Of a DNA stretch of 64,000 nt, positions 24,926 through 36,389 are shown one piece after another. The position numbers and the translations under genes are program-made. The notes below the pieces were generated by a model. That model ran no database searches and was not told the origin of the DNA. It saw only the letters and a list, made by a program, of their open reading frames with translations. The stretch is from assembly GCF_040954835.1 (NCBI RefSeq), contig NC_090707.1, forward strand, positions 18,308,570-18,372,569. Direction: 5' to 3'. The stretch's first letter is position 1; each line of letters opens with the position of its first letter. The stretch comes from Lepisosteus oculatus (taxonomy: Eukaryota; Chordata; Actinopteri; Semionotiformes; Lepisosteidae).

Positions 24926-27872
24926 CTTAACTGCTCCCTACTCAAATATAGAAAAAGAACAAGTAAAGCCACTGATAATGAATTAATCTTGCAGTTGGAT
25001 AAACTGGTGGTTGGAACTAAGCTTTATTGGTCATTCAAAGAAGTTTATCAGGGATTGGGCTGTGGTTCCGGGAGACCTTACGTACATTAGGAAGTATTTA
25101 AATTTCAAAGAAATTATGAATGTCGTTGTATCATTGGTTAACATCAGTTGTACACATTCTTTGAATCACAAGTAAATCAAGGTTCAAGAGCATCTGTGCT
25201 TAATTTACTACAGGAGTGTATCAGTGCTGCATATGGTGATATTGTTTGTCAACTGTAGCCAAGTAAAGTAGACGTGTGAAGGGAAGGAACACAACTATAA
25301 TGGAAGACAGCATATTAATCACTAGATATTGTGATAGATGTAACAGGACCCTTCACAGCTAACAGCTAATGTTGCTCCTGGCAACAGCAAGATTCTCACG
25401 AGCTCCCAACCTTTCACTCAAGCTAGATCTGATGTTCAGTTAAGCCAACCCTTTTTAAATCAGGCTCCCAATCTAGTTCCCCATTTAGATAATTAGAAGC
25501 CTTATTTAGTTACTGGGACCTGCTGTATTGTTGCTCCATCATTAGAGCCTCAAACTCCATGAAAGTGGATGTTTCTCTCTGAATGAAAGTTTCTTCATTA
25601 AATTCTTTGCTTGCCTTCGCTGCGATACAGCGGTTCTTTTTTTTCTTTTTTGTCTTGGTCATCTTTTTTCACCTCATTTTTTCCCATTTGTTTAATTTTT
25701 CTTTGTACATTTCTTCTCATTTTTCCTTGTCCTTTTTTCCACATTTTTGGAGATCATTTTTTCAACTTTCAATAGCCTCCCCTTTTTATTTTTTGGGGAG
25801 GCAAGCCTTGCCTATTTTTTTAAGATAGCTCCTCATGAACTGTCCACTTCTCCTGCATGTATCAAATCCCACTTGTATTTCCCGATGGTGCGATTCATCG
25901 CTGTTTCTATATCTTAAACAGAACACTGAAACCTGCACTTGGGCCTCGACCAATCATCACGCTACAGCACCGTTTACCTCCAGATGCAGTATAACAAGAG
26001 CCTAAAAATTAATGAATATAGTGAGTGAAGAGTTAATGAGAAGATCTAGTGAGTGTGTAGAACAGAATGTGAAATGAGTAACAAGTTGCCTGAAGAGACT
26101 CGGGAAGACCATGAGATAGGAGCAATCAGCCTAAGCTTCTGTGAGAGGGGACCAATGAGCTAGGAACATGGAAACACAGACACAAACCACTTATAAGTAA
26201 AAAAAGGTGACACGCTAGCAATATATGGGGTTTTGAGGAGTCAGGTCAAGTATAGGTCAGTTATACATTTATTTTCATTAACATTTTGCACCTTTATCAT
26301 AAATCTTTTATCACCTCCTGACCCTGAGAAGAATGTTGTAAAGTTTGAACACTGTCTGCTCATTCCAAAATTGTGAATCTTCTCAAAAAAGTATCCTGCA
26401 GCTCTTCCAGATCTATTTCATGAAAGTTTCAGTCCTGCATGTAAGGAACAGCATCCTACTGTAGATTGTAAAGTGTGTCAAATGGGGATGAAGGATGCTG
26501 CTGAGAAATAGGGCTCCTTGTATCAATCAACTACTAACTACCAAATGGGCTAGAGCAGCTGAATGACATCCTCATGTTTGTAATGGTTTTTATGTTCTTA
26601 AGGCTAATCTGCACCTTTTATGCATTTTTTTACATCTGACATTGGAAGAGTGTGCAATGCGTTGGCACAGCAGCAAAACAAGAGGTTCTCTGTCGTTTGG
26701 TGTTTTTTGTATTTCTGTAAATACAGCACACATCGCAGCTACAGGGTAACAAGTGTATACAAGTGTATAGCAAAATGCAAACCTAGACAGTACTGGTTTC
26801 AATTGGCAGATGTACCATTTTTTCTTAAATATAAACCATTGCTGAAGTAGTGAATGTTATGAATGTTATGTATCTGGTCATACTACAACAATGTAAAAAT
26901 AATTTTCTGTATACTTTTCTTATTGCAATACATGTCACAGGTGTTTTCAGTTTAACTTAAAAATAAACCATATTATGTACTCAATAAATTTATTTAATTT
27001 AGAGATACTGCAGCCTCCACTGTCACTGAGTCAAGACAGAACATCAAATATAAAACCTTAAAAATTAGATATTCTGTTTTTATATTACAAAAGCCATATC
27101 AATTTATTTGGGGGGCTGAATTAAAATTGATCTCTTTAGAATATTCTACCATTTTAAAGATTCATTTATTTTAATTACTGTAGATTTGAAAAAGAGAGCA
27201 GAGGTCCAAGCCAGAATGAGTTCAACTTTCATTTTTTAAATGAAAAAATAATATAATTTAATACCTGGTTGCCTACAGAAAGGAATATTACTGTTGTTCC
27301 CCACAGAGCAGGGGAGGTGTTCATGGAGTCTCTCCAAAGGCCCGCAGGACTCCCTGGCTGTAGTCTAGTCTTCTGCTGAAACTTTGATCTTCTTTCTCTT
27401 TCTTTAGACACAGGTGAATTTATGTACCTCAAATGATGTGATTCAAGCTTACCAATCAAAAACATACAGCAGTGCCACGATGTATCAGGCACAGGTTGTT
27501 TTCTCTAGGTTATTTGACATACACACATTGGGCATTGACCAATTGAACAATTGGATTGTTCATGAGAGACAAAATGATTGGAAAATAGTCCAAAAATAGC
27601 AATCTAATACTTCCATTAACATAGTTAAAGCTAAGTTCATAAGAAACAACAAGTAACTGAATAAAAAAGAAAATAAATTAGGTAAAATTAAATCAAAGAG
27701 AAAATCAAATGCAGGAAGACAAGAACAGAGCAGCAAATATTATAGGTTCAGTACTTGAACTACTCCAACGATTATCAATTGTTAGGAAACAGGTTTTGTA
27801 CTGTTTTATTTCTTGTTAATGTTTCCTTCAAAAGTGTCAAACTATATTTTACATTGAGAGGTAAAATTATTT

Positions 27873-27893
27873 TAATAATAATAATAATAATAA
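27873..27893. repeat. (AAT)n microsatellite
   Basis: Seven uninterrupted AAT units, followed by a small duplication (ATTAGAGGTAATC, ATTAGAGGTGATT). Confidence 0.9.
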
Positions 27894-28210
27894 TTAGAGG
27901 TAATCATTAGAGGTGATTATTTCAATTCAAATACCAGCTCATTTCCTGTAGATTCCTTGCAAATGCGGTCAATTAATTTCTAGACATTTAATAAATTTAG
28001 TGAAATTGGAGGGAATCGGTAAAAACAATAGTCAATTACATGATAAGTTACAAAGTTAAAATCGTTGTAGAGGTCCATTGGATTTCACTTCTTGACCTGT
28101 AAGCTTTCAGTTTCCATCCAATGTACAAGAATGTACAAACTTTGTGCACAGTACGTTTACAAACTACATTTCAATTTAATGAACAAGAGTACATGAATCT
28201 GGATAATTTT

Positions 28211-28356
28211 GAATTTTTACACATGCTCTTGTGTGCCTACATATACAAGACAGCTTCTTATCATGTCATCAAGTAGCTACGAATGTTTACAAATACTCTT
28301 GTGTATCTGCATTTACAAGACAGCTTGTGCAGTTCTGATCATTACATCAAGTAAGT
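28211..28356 (+). repeat. Diverged 70-bp tandem duplication
   Basis: GAATTTTTACACATGCTCTT at 28211 and GAATGTTTACAAATACTCTT at 28281 start two units sharing TACAAGACAGCTT and CATCAAGTA. Noncoding as far as can be seen. Confidence 0.75.
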
Positions 28357-29294
28357 CCAAACAAAGGCAAACAGAATATGCCAAGAATCAACAGGCACAA
28401 CATGAGAAAGAGGAAAATAATGGAGTGCTTAGAACACAGAACAAACATGACTTCATTTTGATTTGATTTAAATATTTAAAGTGCTGAAAGTGTCTGGCCA
28501 GAAAAGATCAACCTAAAGCATATGTTCAAATGGACAAGGGGAGAAAATCCTAATGCAAAAGAATACTGGAAGATATGATTGTTAAAAAAGATAAAACCAG
28601 TTTTTTGTATGTTATACCCCATTTCATTTTCTTCACATCCATGGACTCTGTAAATGTTTACAATTGTTTAAAATAAGGACTTCAAAGTAGGGATAGAATA
28701 CCTATCAAATAGCAGGATAGTTATGTGGAGTTACCCAGTTTTGAGCAGTTACTTGGGTGAAAGGTCATCACAGCCATTTATACATGATTGTTTTTCATCC
28801 TGCTATTCCAAAAAGAGAAGGTGAAATAACTGAGCATAGCTGCATCAAAATAAAAGCTATTTTCCACACATAGAACAACAGAAGGGAAAGAGATATAGCA
28901 TACAGACCCAAAACATGGAAATTCTTATCAGGGCATCAGAAGAGGTACAGTATGTATTAATATGTGATGTTCTACTCAACAAAATATATAGCCATTTTAT
29001 ACATTTTAGTGCAACAGCATACATATGCCAGAATGCCGCGTGGGATGGCCCGCAATAGGGGGTCAAATTTTAGACTGGCCCTAAGCATGGACAAACCCAC
29101 AAGACAAGATTTAAAGTTATTGAAAATAAACCTAGTCCTGTGATAAGTAAGTGCCAATGAAAATTCCACACCAGGTTACCAATCTTCTTAGCTGGGCTGA
29201 AAAAATATCTGAACAGCACTGCTCTTTTATCAACATCAGGGAAAAGTACCATAGTATTCAGTAACAGGGTTGTTCTTCGTCAGTACTCATTGTG

Positions 29295-29400
29295 ACACAG
29301 CGAAGACGAAATCCCATTAATCAAGGCAAAACTCCACTGGTCACCAGAAGAGGGCATCCAAGGAGAAGAAATCAAATTTAATTCAAGCTCTCTGCCACCC
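29295..29400 (+). repeat. Second fragment of the Gypsy 3' segment
   Basis: Shares ATCAAGGCAAAACTCCACTG, GTCACCAGAAGAGGGC and AAGCTCTCTGCCACCC, with indels, with 32595-32700 in the same orientation. A solitary scrap without coding sequence. Confidence 0.55.
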
Positions 29401-29942
29401 AATTGAGAATATTACAACTGGCAGCCCACTGAAGCTAAGTAGGTGTGAGCCTGGTAACAGCACCTTGTTGGGAGACCTCTTGGGCAAAGCTAAGGTGGCA
29501 ACTAGAAGTGGTGTTAGTGGGGCCTGTAGGGGGCACTCACCCTGTGGTCAATGTGGTCCTAATGCCCCAGTATAGTGGCGAGGACACAATACAGTAAAAT
29601 AGGAGCCGTACTTCGGATGAGATGTAAAACTGAGGTCCTGACTCACTGTGGTCATTAAAAATCCCAAGGCTTTTCTCAAAAAGAGGTGTTACCTTGATGT
29701 CCTGACCAAATTTCCCATTGGCCTTTACCAATCATGGCCTCCTTCATCACTTCATCATGACTTCATCACTCTGTTCTCCTCCCCACTAATAGCTGGTGTG
29801 TGGTGACCGTACTATGCACACTATGGCTGCCAGCACATCATCCAGGTGGGGCTGTACATTGGTGGTGGTGGAGGGGAGTCCACCTTACCTGTAAAGCACT
29901 TTGAGTAGATTGCCCAGAAAAGCACTATATAAGTTTAAGCAA
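29400..29942 (+). mobile_element. 5S rRNA-derived SINE, near full length
   Basis: 5S-like head (CACTGAAGCTAAGTAGGTGT, then TGGGAGACCTCTTGGGC), the same body as the 22-kb copy, and the complete tail GTGGTGGTGGAGGGGAGTCC, TGTAAAGCACTTTGAGTAGA and AGCACTATATAAG, which is a LINE-like 3' end used for mobilisation. Relative to 5S rRNA it has a small insertion in the promoter (AACAGCACCTTGTTG in place of GGA). Confidence 0.82.
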
Positions 29943-30436
29943 GACTACAGATGGTGAAGCGGATGGTATCCACACCTTCGAAGACAGCAGCTTCAACTCA
30001 GTTGAAATTTTAACCTGCTCACATCTTACAAAAGATGACTCCACAAGACACTGTAGAGACTATTAATTTATTGACTTAATCTTACTCAAGTTGACTAGAG
30101 CATCTGTAAGTCATAGTAACTTTTAATTTAGTCTACAAAATTGATTTTAGTCATTTAAGTCAGGACTTTTAAGTCAGTTGAATTTATTTGTATAATAAAA
30201 TGTATAAAGGTACAGTATAATACAATTTATTTCTAATAAAATATTGAACACATCTGATAAGATCCTGTCAAAAACCAGAAATCTTTGTTGCACAATTTAA
30301 AGTGTATTGATCTCCTTAATACAAAATATAATTGTGTAATAAAGGGTTAATAATAAATAATCTTATATAGAGACAATGTGAATCTTTCTTAATAATAAAA
30401 TCTATTTTGGCACAGTTAATAATTCTGCAAAGAAAC

Positions 30437-30540
30437 AAGAAAAGGTTTATCCCATACTGAAAAAAGAGAAGAAAAGAAACACTATGTTTCGACTGTGGAG
30501 CCTTCTTCAGGTGTGCTTCGGAAGAGATTTTCCTCAATTC
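30437..30540 (-). mobile_element. Penelope-like terminal fragment with hammerhead-like core, antisense
   Basis: Minus strand: CTGAAGA (30504-30510), GGCTCCACAGTC stem-loop, GAAAC (30486-30490), then CTTTTTTCAGTATGGGATAA. It abuts the Gypsy relic. Confidence 0.5.
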
Positions 30541-30564
30541 CACAAGAAATTTCTATAACAGTGT

Positions 30565-32590
30565 AACGCAACTGAGGACAAGCCTTCTGTGGTAGAAATT
30601 TGTAAGGATGTTGGTATATCATCCACAAACCAACAGCTTTGTAGAATGGTTCAATGAAGCCCTGAAGCAAATGTTTAAGAAGGTGGCCAAAAACAAACAT
30701 AAAGACTGGGATCAACTGCTACCACTTTTAATGTTTGCTACTGGGGAACTCCAAATGGTTCTCTCCATTTGAGTTACTTTATGGGAGACAACCCCAGGGA
30801 ATTCTTGATATGGTTTGCGATTCCTGCAAAAATCAAGAAATATCCTATGTGAACAAAATTTAGGAGCAAATTTCTTGCCTGAAACCTCTTGTTGAGGAGC
30901 ATTTTTAAGAAAGTGCAGGGGAGACAGTGTTGTTATTATAATCACCAAATTCAGTCCTAGACATTTCATCTCGGTGACCGAGTAATGCTCCTTTTACCGG
31001 CTCTCTTTTTGCACTCTCTTTTACAAACTTTATGCTCAATGGCAAGGTTCTCACTAAATCCTCAAACAAAAGGGCCCTGTGACCTACAGTATAAAATACA
31101 TCATTCAGACCCTAACCAAAAAGAGAAAATATACTACAACAACTTATTAAAACCATTGTGAGAAATTTCCTCAGGGGAAGGGACTTCTGCACACTGCTGC
31201 TGCTCCTATCTTCTTGTAGCAGAAACACCTGTATCTCTCTTCCAATCTGTCACCAAACGAGAACAACAAAACTATCACTCTCTTACAGCACAACTCTGCT
31301 GTATTTTCCAACTTACCCAACTTACCAGTGCACATACACCTTATTCAGCATCATATTGGGACACCCCTGGAGTTGTTGTGAGGGTACATCCATACTGCAT
31401 ACAGTACCTGAAGCCAAGTGTAACAAGGTCCACCAGGAGGTACAGAAAATGCTGGAGGTATGTCAATTTGAGGTTTTTCAATGCATATCTCATGCCTGAG
31501 GTAGACAAGCTTTTGGATTTAGGATAGATTAGGAAGAGGCAAGATATGTTACTGCACTAGGTTTGACCAATGGCTGTTCACTAATTCCGCTATCACCAGT
31601 CACCAAACCAGCAACTGCCTTTTCAAACCACTCTGGTCACTATCATTAGAAGCTTCTTTTGACCTTCACAAAGCTCCATCCACCTCCCAGTACATACTTA
31701 GACCTAATTTTCCTGTGCTTCAGTCTTGACCACTTTTGTGATAATCAGTGGAAACCAGGACACTCACCTGTTCCACTCTAAGATTGTGATCGCCCCTATA
31801 GCAGAGGCCGGCTTACAAGTTAATCCAACAAAAAGGATTCTCTTCTTCTCGGTACCTGGGCTGCATTGTAGGAAATGGGCAAATCTGTCCCCAGATCGAC
31901 AAGGTTAAGGCAATCTGGAATTGGCCAGAACTCAAGATGAAAACTCAGGTGCGGACCTCTTTGAGATTAGTAGGATAGTACTGGAGGTTCATCCCAGAGT
32001 TTACAAACTGGTCAACTCTGCTTACTGAATTGGACCTCTTTGAGATTAGTAGGATAGTACTGGAGGTTCATCCCAGAGTTTACAAACTGGTCAACTCTGC
32101 TTACTGAATTGGGCAAACATTCTGGTCAGAAGGTAGTGCGCTGGACTTTGGATAAGCTTTCGCCCACCTACAGGGACCCAATGTGAAAACCTTGTCCAAA
32201 TGGTGCCAGACTTGGAAAAGCTGTTTTTCCTCCAAACAGATGCGTCTGAGAGGGGACTTGGCACTGTATTGTCTCAAGTAATTGAAGGTGTTGAACATCC
32301 CTTCCAATACATTAGCTGCAAGCTCCTTCCCAGAGAGAGAAACTAAGAGGCGGAGGAAAAGGAATGCCTGGCCGTAAAATGGGCCATGAAGACTCTCCGA
32401 TGTCTTTAATTACTGATCATGCCCCTCTGACCTGGATGAATGCCAACAAGAATTATTGCATCACTCTGTGGTTTCTTGCTCTTCGGCTCAATAGGTTAAC
32501 AATGGAGCACCAAGCAGGTCGCTCCACATGTTGATGCCTTATCCAGTGACAATTGCCTTCCAGTGCCGTCCATTCAAAATGTGAGGATTC
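30565..32590 (+). mobile_element. Ty3/Gypsy pol relic with integrase upstream of reverse transcriptase
   Basis: Decayed LTR-retrotransposon coding sequence without its LTRs. At 30600-30760 an integrase fragment reads YHPQTNSFVEWFNEALKQMF, then KDWDQLLPLLMFA. A C-terminal integrase-like part ends near 31150 (IYYNNLLKP). RT begins around 31360 (HHIGTP, then EVQKMLEV), and later blocks lie near 31890-32030 (KTQVR, WRFIPEFTNWSTLLTEL). RNase H lies near 32205-32450 (LQTDASERGLG, CKLLPRER, EKECLAVKWAMKTLR). Stops and frameshifts are frequent. The order integrase-RT-RNase H is copia-like and known from the Gmr1 group of Gypsy elements; two adjacent fragments could mimic it. A 79-bp tandem duplication lies at 31953-32110. 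Confidence 0.8.
31953..32110 (+). repeat. Perfect 79-bp tandem duplication in the Gypsy relic
   Basis: Bases 31953-32031 are repeated base for base at 32032-32110, beginning GGACCTCTTTGAGATTAG and ending CTTACTGAATT. The duplication adds 79 nt, so it also shifts the RT/RNase H reading frame. Absence of divergence suggests a recent event, or a possible assembly artefact. Confidence 0.95.
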
Positions 32591-32594
32591 GTAA

Positions 32595-32700
32595 TATAGA
32601 AGAGAAGAAATTCCATGAATCAAGGCAAGACTCTGCTTGTCACCAGAAGAGGGTGATAGAGGAGAAGCATTCAATTTAAGCTCTCTGCCTCCCATGTGAG
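32595..32700 (+). repeat. 3' non-coding segment of the Gypsy relic
   Basis: Follows the RNase H region: GAATCAAGGCAAGACTCTGC, CACCAGAAGAGGG and AAGCTCTCTGCCTCCC. A diverged second copy is at 29295-29400, just left of the 5S-SINE, so remnants of this family flank the region on both sides. Confidence 0.6.
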
Positions 32701-35073
32701 AACGTAATCAAAAGGGATATCAACTGCAGCTAATGCTCAAAAACTGACAGTACTGTATGTATGTGAGTCAGAACCATACAGTTCAGCTGAGGCACAGCTT
32801 TTTCCTTAGAAACCTAAGCAAAAAAAATCATATATTAAAAACTCGCAATTACACTAATTTGAATAATTTTTTTACTGAGCAGCCCTTGTTCGTAATCTGT
32901 CTCATTCCCAAGATATCAAACCATAACCGGCCATAACCACACTGAGGATATAACCTCACTTGATCACATGGTGAAAAAACACAGCAGAGGTGCTGTTCTT
33001 CGATCAGAGCCATACAGGGAAAGAAAAACCTTTTAGAAAACCTCCCAGACAGAGACAGGTCTGGTCTGTGCAGTGTGAATGTAGAGTGATCTGTATCAAC
33101 CTCTTCCTGGTTGCTCTCTATTCATTCTGGCTGGAGCAGGATGTGCAACTGATCCTGTTCCAGTGATTGTTAAGTCTGTCAACTCACCAGGATCTGAGCA
33201 CCACCATCTTGGGAAGTTTCATAAAAAAACAGACATAAACCAAAAGGAAAGTCACAACCTGCAAAGCACATCCCTATGCAGCATCACAATGTCCATGTGT
33301 TTTACATATAATCAACTTTTTTTAGTGTTATGAGACACAAAGTAAAAAAACAGCTTGGAAAATCCTTTCAATTTATCACAAACGCTTATACAAAATATCA
33401 GATAAAATTAACACTCACCTCCTTTCTGAAGGACCCCAAAGAACCAGAACAGTACCATAATAGCAGGCCTTAAGTTAAAGGTTCTACAAAACTGGAAGAG
33501 ATCCAGTATAACGTAAATTATACTGTATGTGCAATCCAGACTGTCTAAAATGTTGTATACTGTAAAAGTATGAAATGTTACATAAAGACTAACATATTAA
33601 AAATGGTCATTTTGTAAATAACTACTTTTTGTGATATCTAAATGGTTGGCTCCTCTGGGAGAAGCCTGAGATATACAGTATATAAGGGTGTATTGTTTGG
33701 AGGAGAAAGAGAAAGGATTTCAACAGCAACAAGGAAGATGATGATACCAAGTTAATTGTTAGTTTTTTTGTTTGGTTGATTACTGCTCTTGGAGTTTTGG
33801 AAGGGAGCCTCTGAAATAAATACTTTTGCACTAAGTGGTTCTGCATTCTTGCCGCAGTCAGGTTGACTTTTTTTTTCAGTGTCTTTTGGCCTGTGATACC
33901 CTCAACGAAGAAGGCTGTGTGACAACGTGTGAAAGACACTGACGAGAGAAGGGAAGTGGGTTCTTGGAAGTAATACTTTTAATAGCCCCAGGTGAACACT
34001 TGTTTCTTTACCAATAAAATAACCTTCTATCCTGCTGCTGGTGATGGCTGGAGAATATAACAACAAATGACATGACTGCTGTTTTCCAGTGAAAGTTCAT
34101 TCACATTTTATTTACATCATAACATGGCTTTACACACCTGAATTGAACTTCAAGCTTCAACCTACTTTTGTTTGCACTTACAGTCAAATCAGACCATTTA
34201 GACTAAAAAATGCCATCCTTCATTACTCACTAAAGTCTAAGCAAGTTGTGACAGGAAGATATATTGGAGGTGGAATTCACAGTCTTACAAGTGAAATGTG
34301 TTAAATTCCCTCAACACCTTTACTGTAGGTTTCTACAATCAAATCTGGATTTTGTTATCATCAATGTCCAACTTTGTCCATTGTGCGGAGGACTTTCAAA
34401 ATTTCAAAATATTCAATAGGTGCTAGGCTCCTTTAGATAACATGTTTTTTTACTAAGAACAATATGCTGAAATTGTTTGAATTTTACTGCAACTTGAATT
34501 TGGAACAAGTATTTCAATAAACAACAAATAATTATATTTTTATAGTTCGATTTTGGTGCCAAAGGATGTATACTTCAAGCAAAAATGTTTCTAGAAAAAT
34601 TGTTTTAATTTTATTTTAATGGCTACACATTACTTTTGGTCAGACTTATTTTGTTCTATTCTATGCTCCCTTACCATTTTTTTTTCATTTCCCTCTGTCT
34701 TTAATACCGAACTTAATTTACTTTTCCCTGTTGTTTATAAACAAGCAGTTTGGGCTTTTAGAAAATCTGGCTCTGTTGACGTGCACATCGGGGCTGGAAT
34801 AATTAAATAAAAGGTTTATGCTCTGCTTTGCAGCATCCTCTGGGATGATTAAATCTGTAAAATAAACTCATTCCGTATTGGATAAATTCAATTACACAGC
34901 AAACCTTTAATTCTGGCTTGATCTATTTAATATTAGGTTATACATAAATTAACACAAGGTCTGCATCTCAAATGCTTTCTCAGCATTTCCTAACATATGG
35001 ATTACCTCATGCTGCAATTTCCTCCATTTAATATCAATTATTTGCCAGGAACTATAAACATATTTCTGTTAAT
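32701..35073. other. No gene seen
   Basis: AT-rich. 34740-34990 is a repeat-free stretch with GGAATAATTAAATAAA and GGATGATTAAATC, a possible regulatory element. Confidence 0.4.
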
Positions 35074-36389
35074 ATATCTCTTGAAAAACTATTCAGACCC
35101 TTCCTATGGTGTCCCATTTTGGGAAATAACAAAACGATGCATACCCATTTTTAAACTTAACATTTTATTCAAGATCTGAATGCTCAAACCTAAGACTTCT
35201 AAGAGTAAGACAAGTGAAAGTAAATGACATACAAATATATTGATTGCAAAAACCAATAATAACTGGAAGCACCTTTGGCAGCAGTTACAGCTGCAAATCT
35301 TTTTGAGTAAGTTTCTACCAACTTTGTACACAGGCTTGGTGGTATGGTTTCCGATTCGTCTTGATCATACTCTCTCATGTTGCTTAGGGATCACTTATTA
35401 AATGCAGTTTTCAAGTCATTCCACAGTTTCTCAGTAGAATTCAAGTCAGGACTTTGAGTGCTCAATTCAAGGACATTCACTTTAGTGTAGTATTGGCCTT
35501 GTTTTTTGGGGTTGTGTCCCACTAATTTCCCAGTACACTGCTCCTTCTACTGTATGTTCCCATCAGTCTTGACAAGTTTTCCAGTCCCTGCTGATGGAAA
35601 GCAGATTTGTAACAGAATGCTGGCATCACTGTGTTTGACAGTAGGGATGGAGTTGATGGAAAGATGCACAATTGTGTCAGATGTAATGCTTTGCATTTAG
35701 ACCAAAAAGTTTCAATTTGGCCACAAAACCTTTTGCTACATGTTTGCAGTATCATTTAAGAGCTTAATTTGAAAACCTTTTGCAGGATTCTAGATGGACT
35801 AAACAAGGACATTGATGACCCATGAACATTTTCTCCTATCTCAGCCACTGAACTCTGTAACTCTTTCAATTTTTTAATGGTCAACTTCACCATGCTCAAA
35901 GACATACTAATAATGTATGAAATTAAAGGTTTTTATTCTGTTTCCCTGACTTGTAGCTTAATTCAACTTTATCACCAATTTGTTTTGAAAGCTCCTTAGT
36001 CTTCTGATGAAAATCTTGCCTGAAATTCATCGCCTGACTGAGGAAACTAAAAGATAGATAGATTGATAAGACTTTATTGATCCCGAAGGGAAATTGATGT
36101 AAAAGATATAGGCAGTTTTACTCTGAAAACATGTGAACCACTACTATTGCACACAGTCACTCAGACTACTCAACTAATTGTGTGACTTGTTAAGATAAGT
36201 TTGTGCACCTGAATTAATTTGGGCTTGCTATAGCAAAGGGTTGGAATATTTACAGCAATCAGGACTTTTCTATTTTCTTTCATTATACATATTTACTTAT
36301 TTTTTGCTTTGGATGTGTGGAGTAAGTTATACAGTATATGCGACAGATATCAAATGTGCTAGGGTATGAATACTTTTCCTAGACATTGA
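35074..36389 (-). mobile_element. Decayed Tc1-like transposon (second family), transposase antisense
   Basis: Outer ends are imperfect inverted repeats: GAAAAACTATTCAGACCCTT near 35081 and the complement of GGAAAAGTATTCATACCCTA near 36365. On the minus strand a transposase C-terminal block is readable near 35395-35450 (STEKLWNDLKTAFN), with upstream pieces at about 35520-35760 (SAGTGKL and FGQIETF in broken frames). Many indels. At 36050-36105 a LINE/SINE tail is inserted. Ends are approximate. Confidence 0.7.
36050..36105 (-). mobile_element. Retroelement 3' tail with GATA repeat, inserted in the Tc1 relic
   Basis: AGATAGATAGATTGATAAG, then ACTTTATTGATCCCGAAGGG and AAATTGATG, is the antisense of a common fish retroelement tail ending in (TCTA)n. 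TAAAAGATA occurs at both edges (36046 and 36101 areas) and may be the target duplication. Confidence 0.55.

Larger units (their letters stand above)
24926..29294. other. No gene seen
   Basis: Contains a T-rich run (25630-25770), the (AAT)n at 27.87 kb and the 70-bp duplication at 28.2 kb. The segment from 25338 (TGTAACAGGACCC) to about 25980 may be an LTR remnant, but no matching ends were found. Confidence 0.4.
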
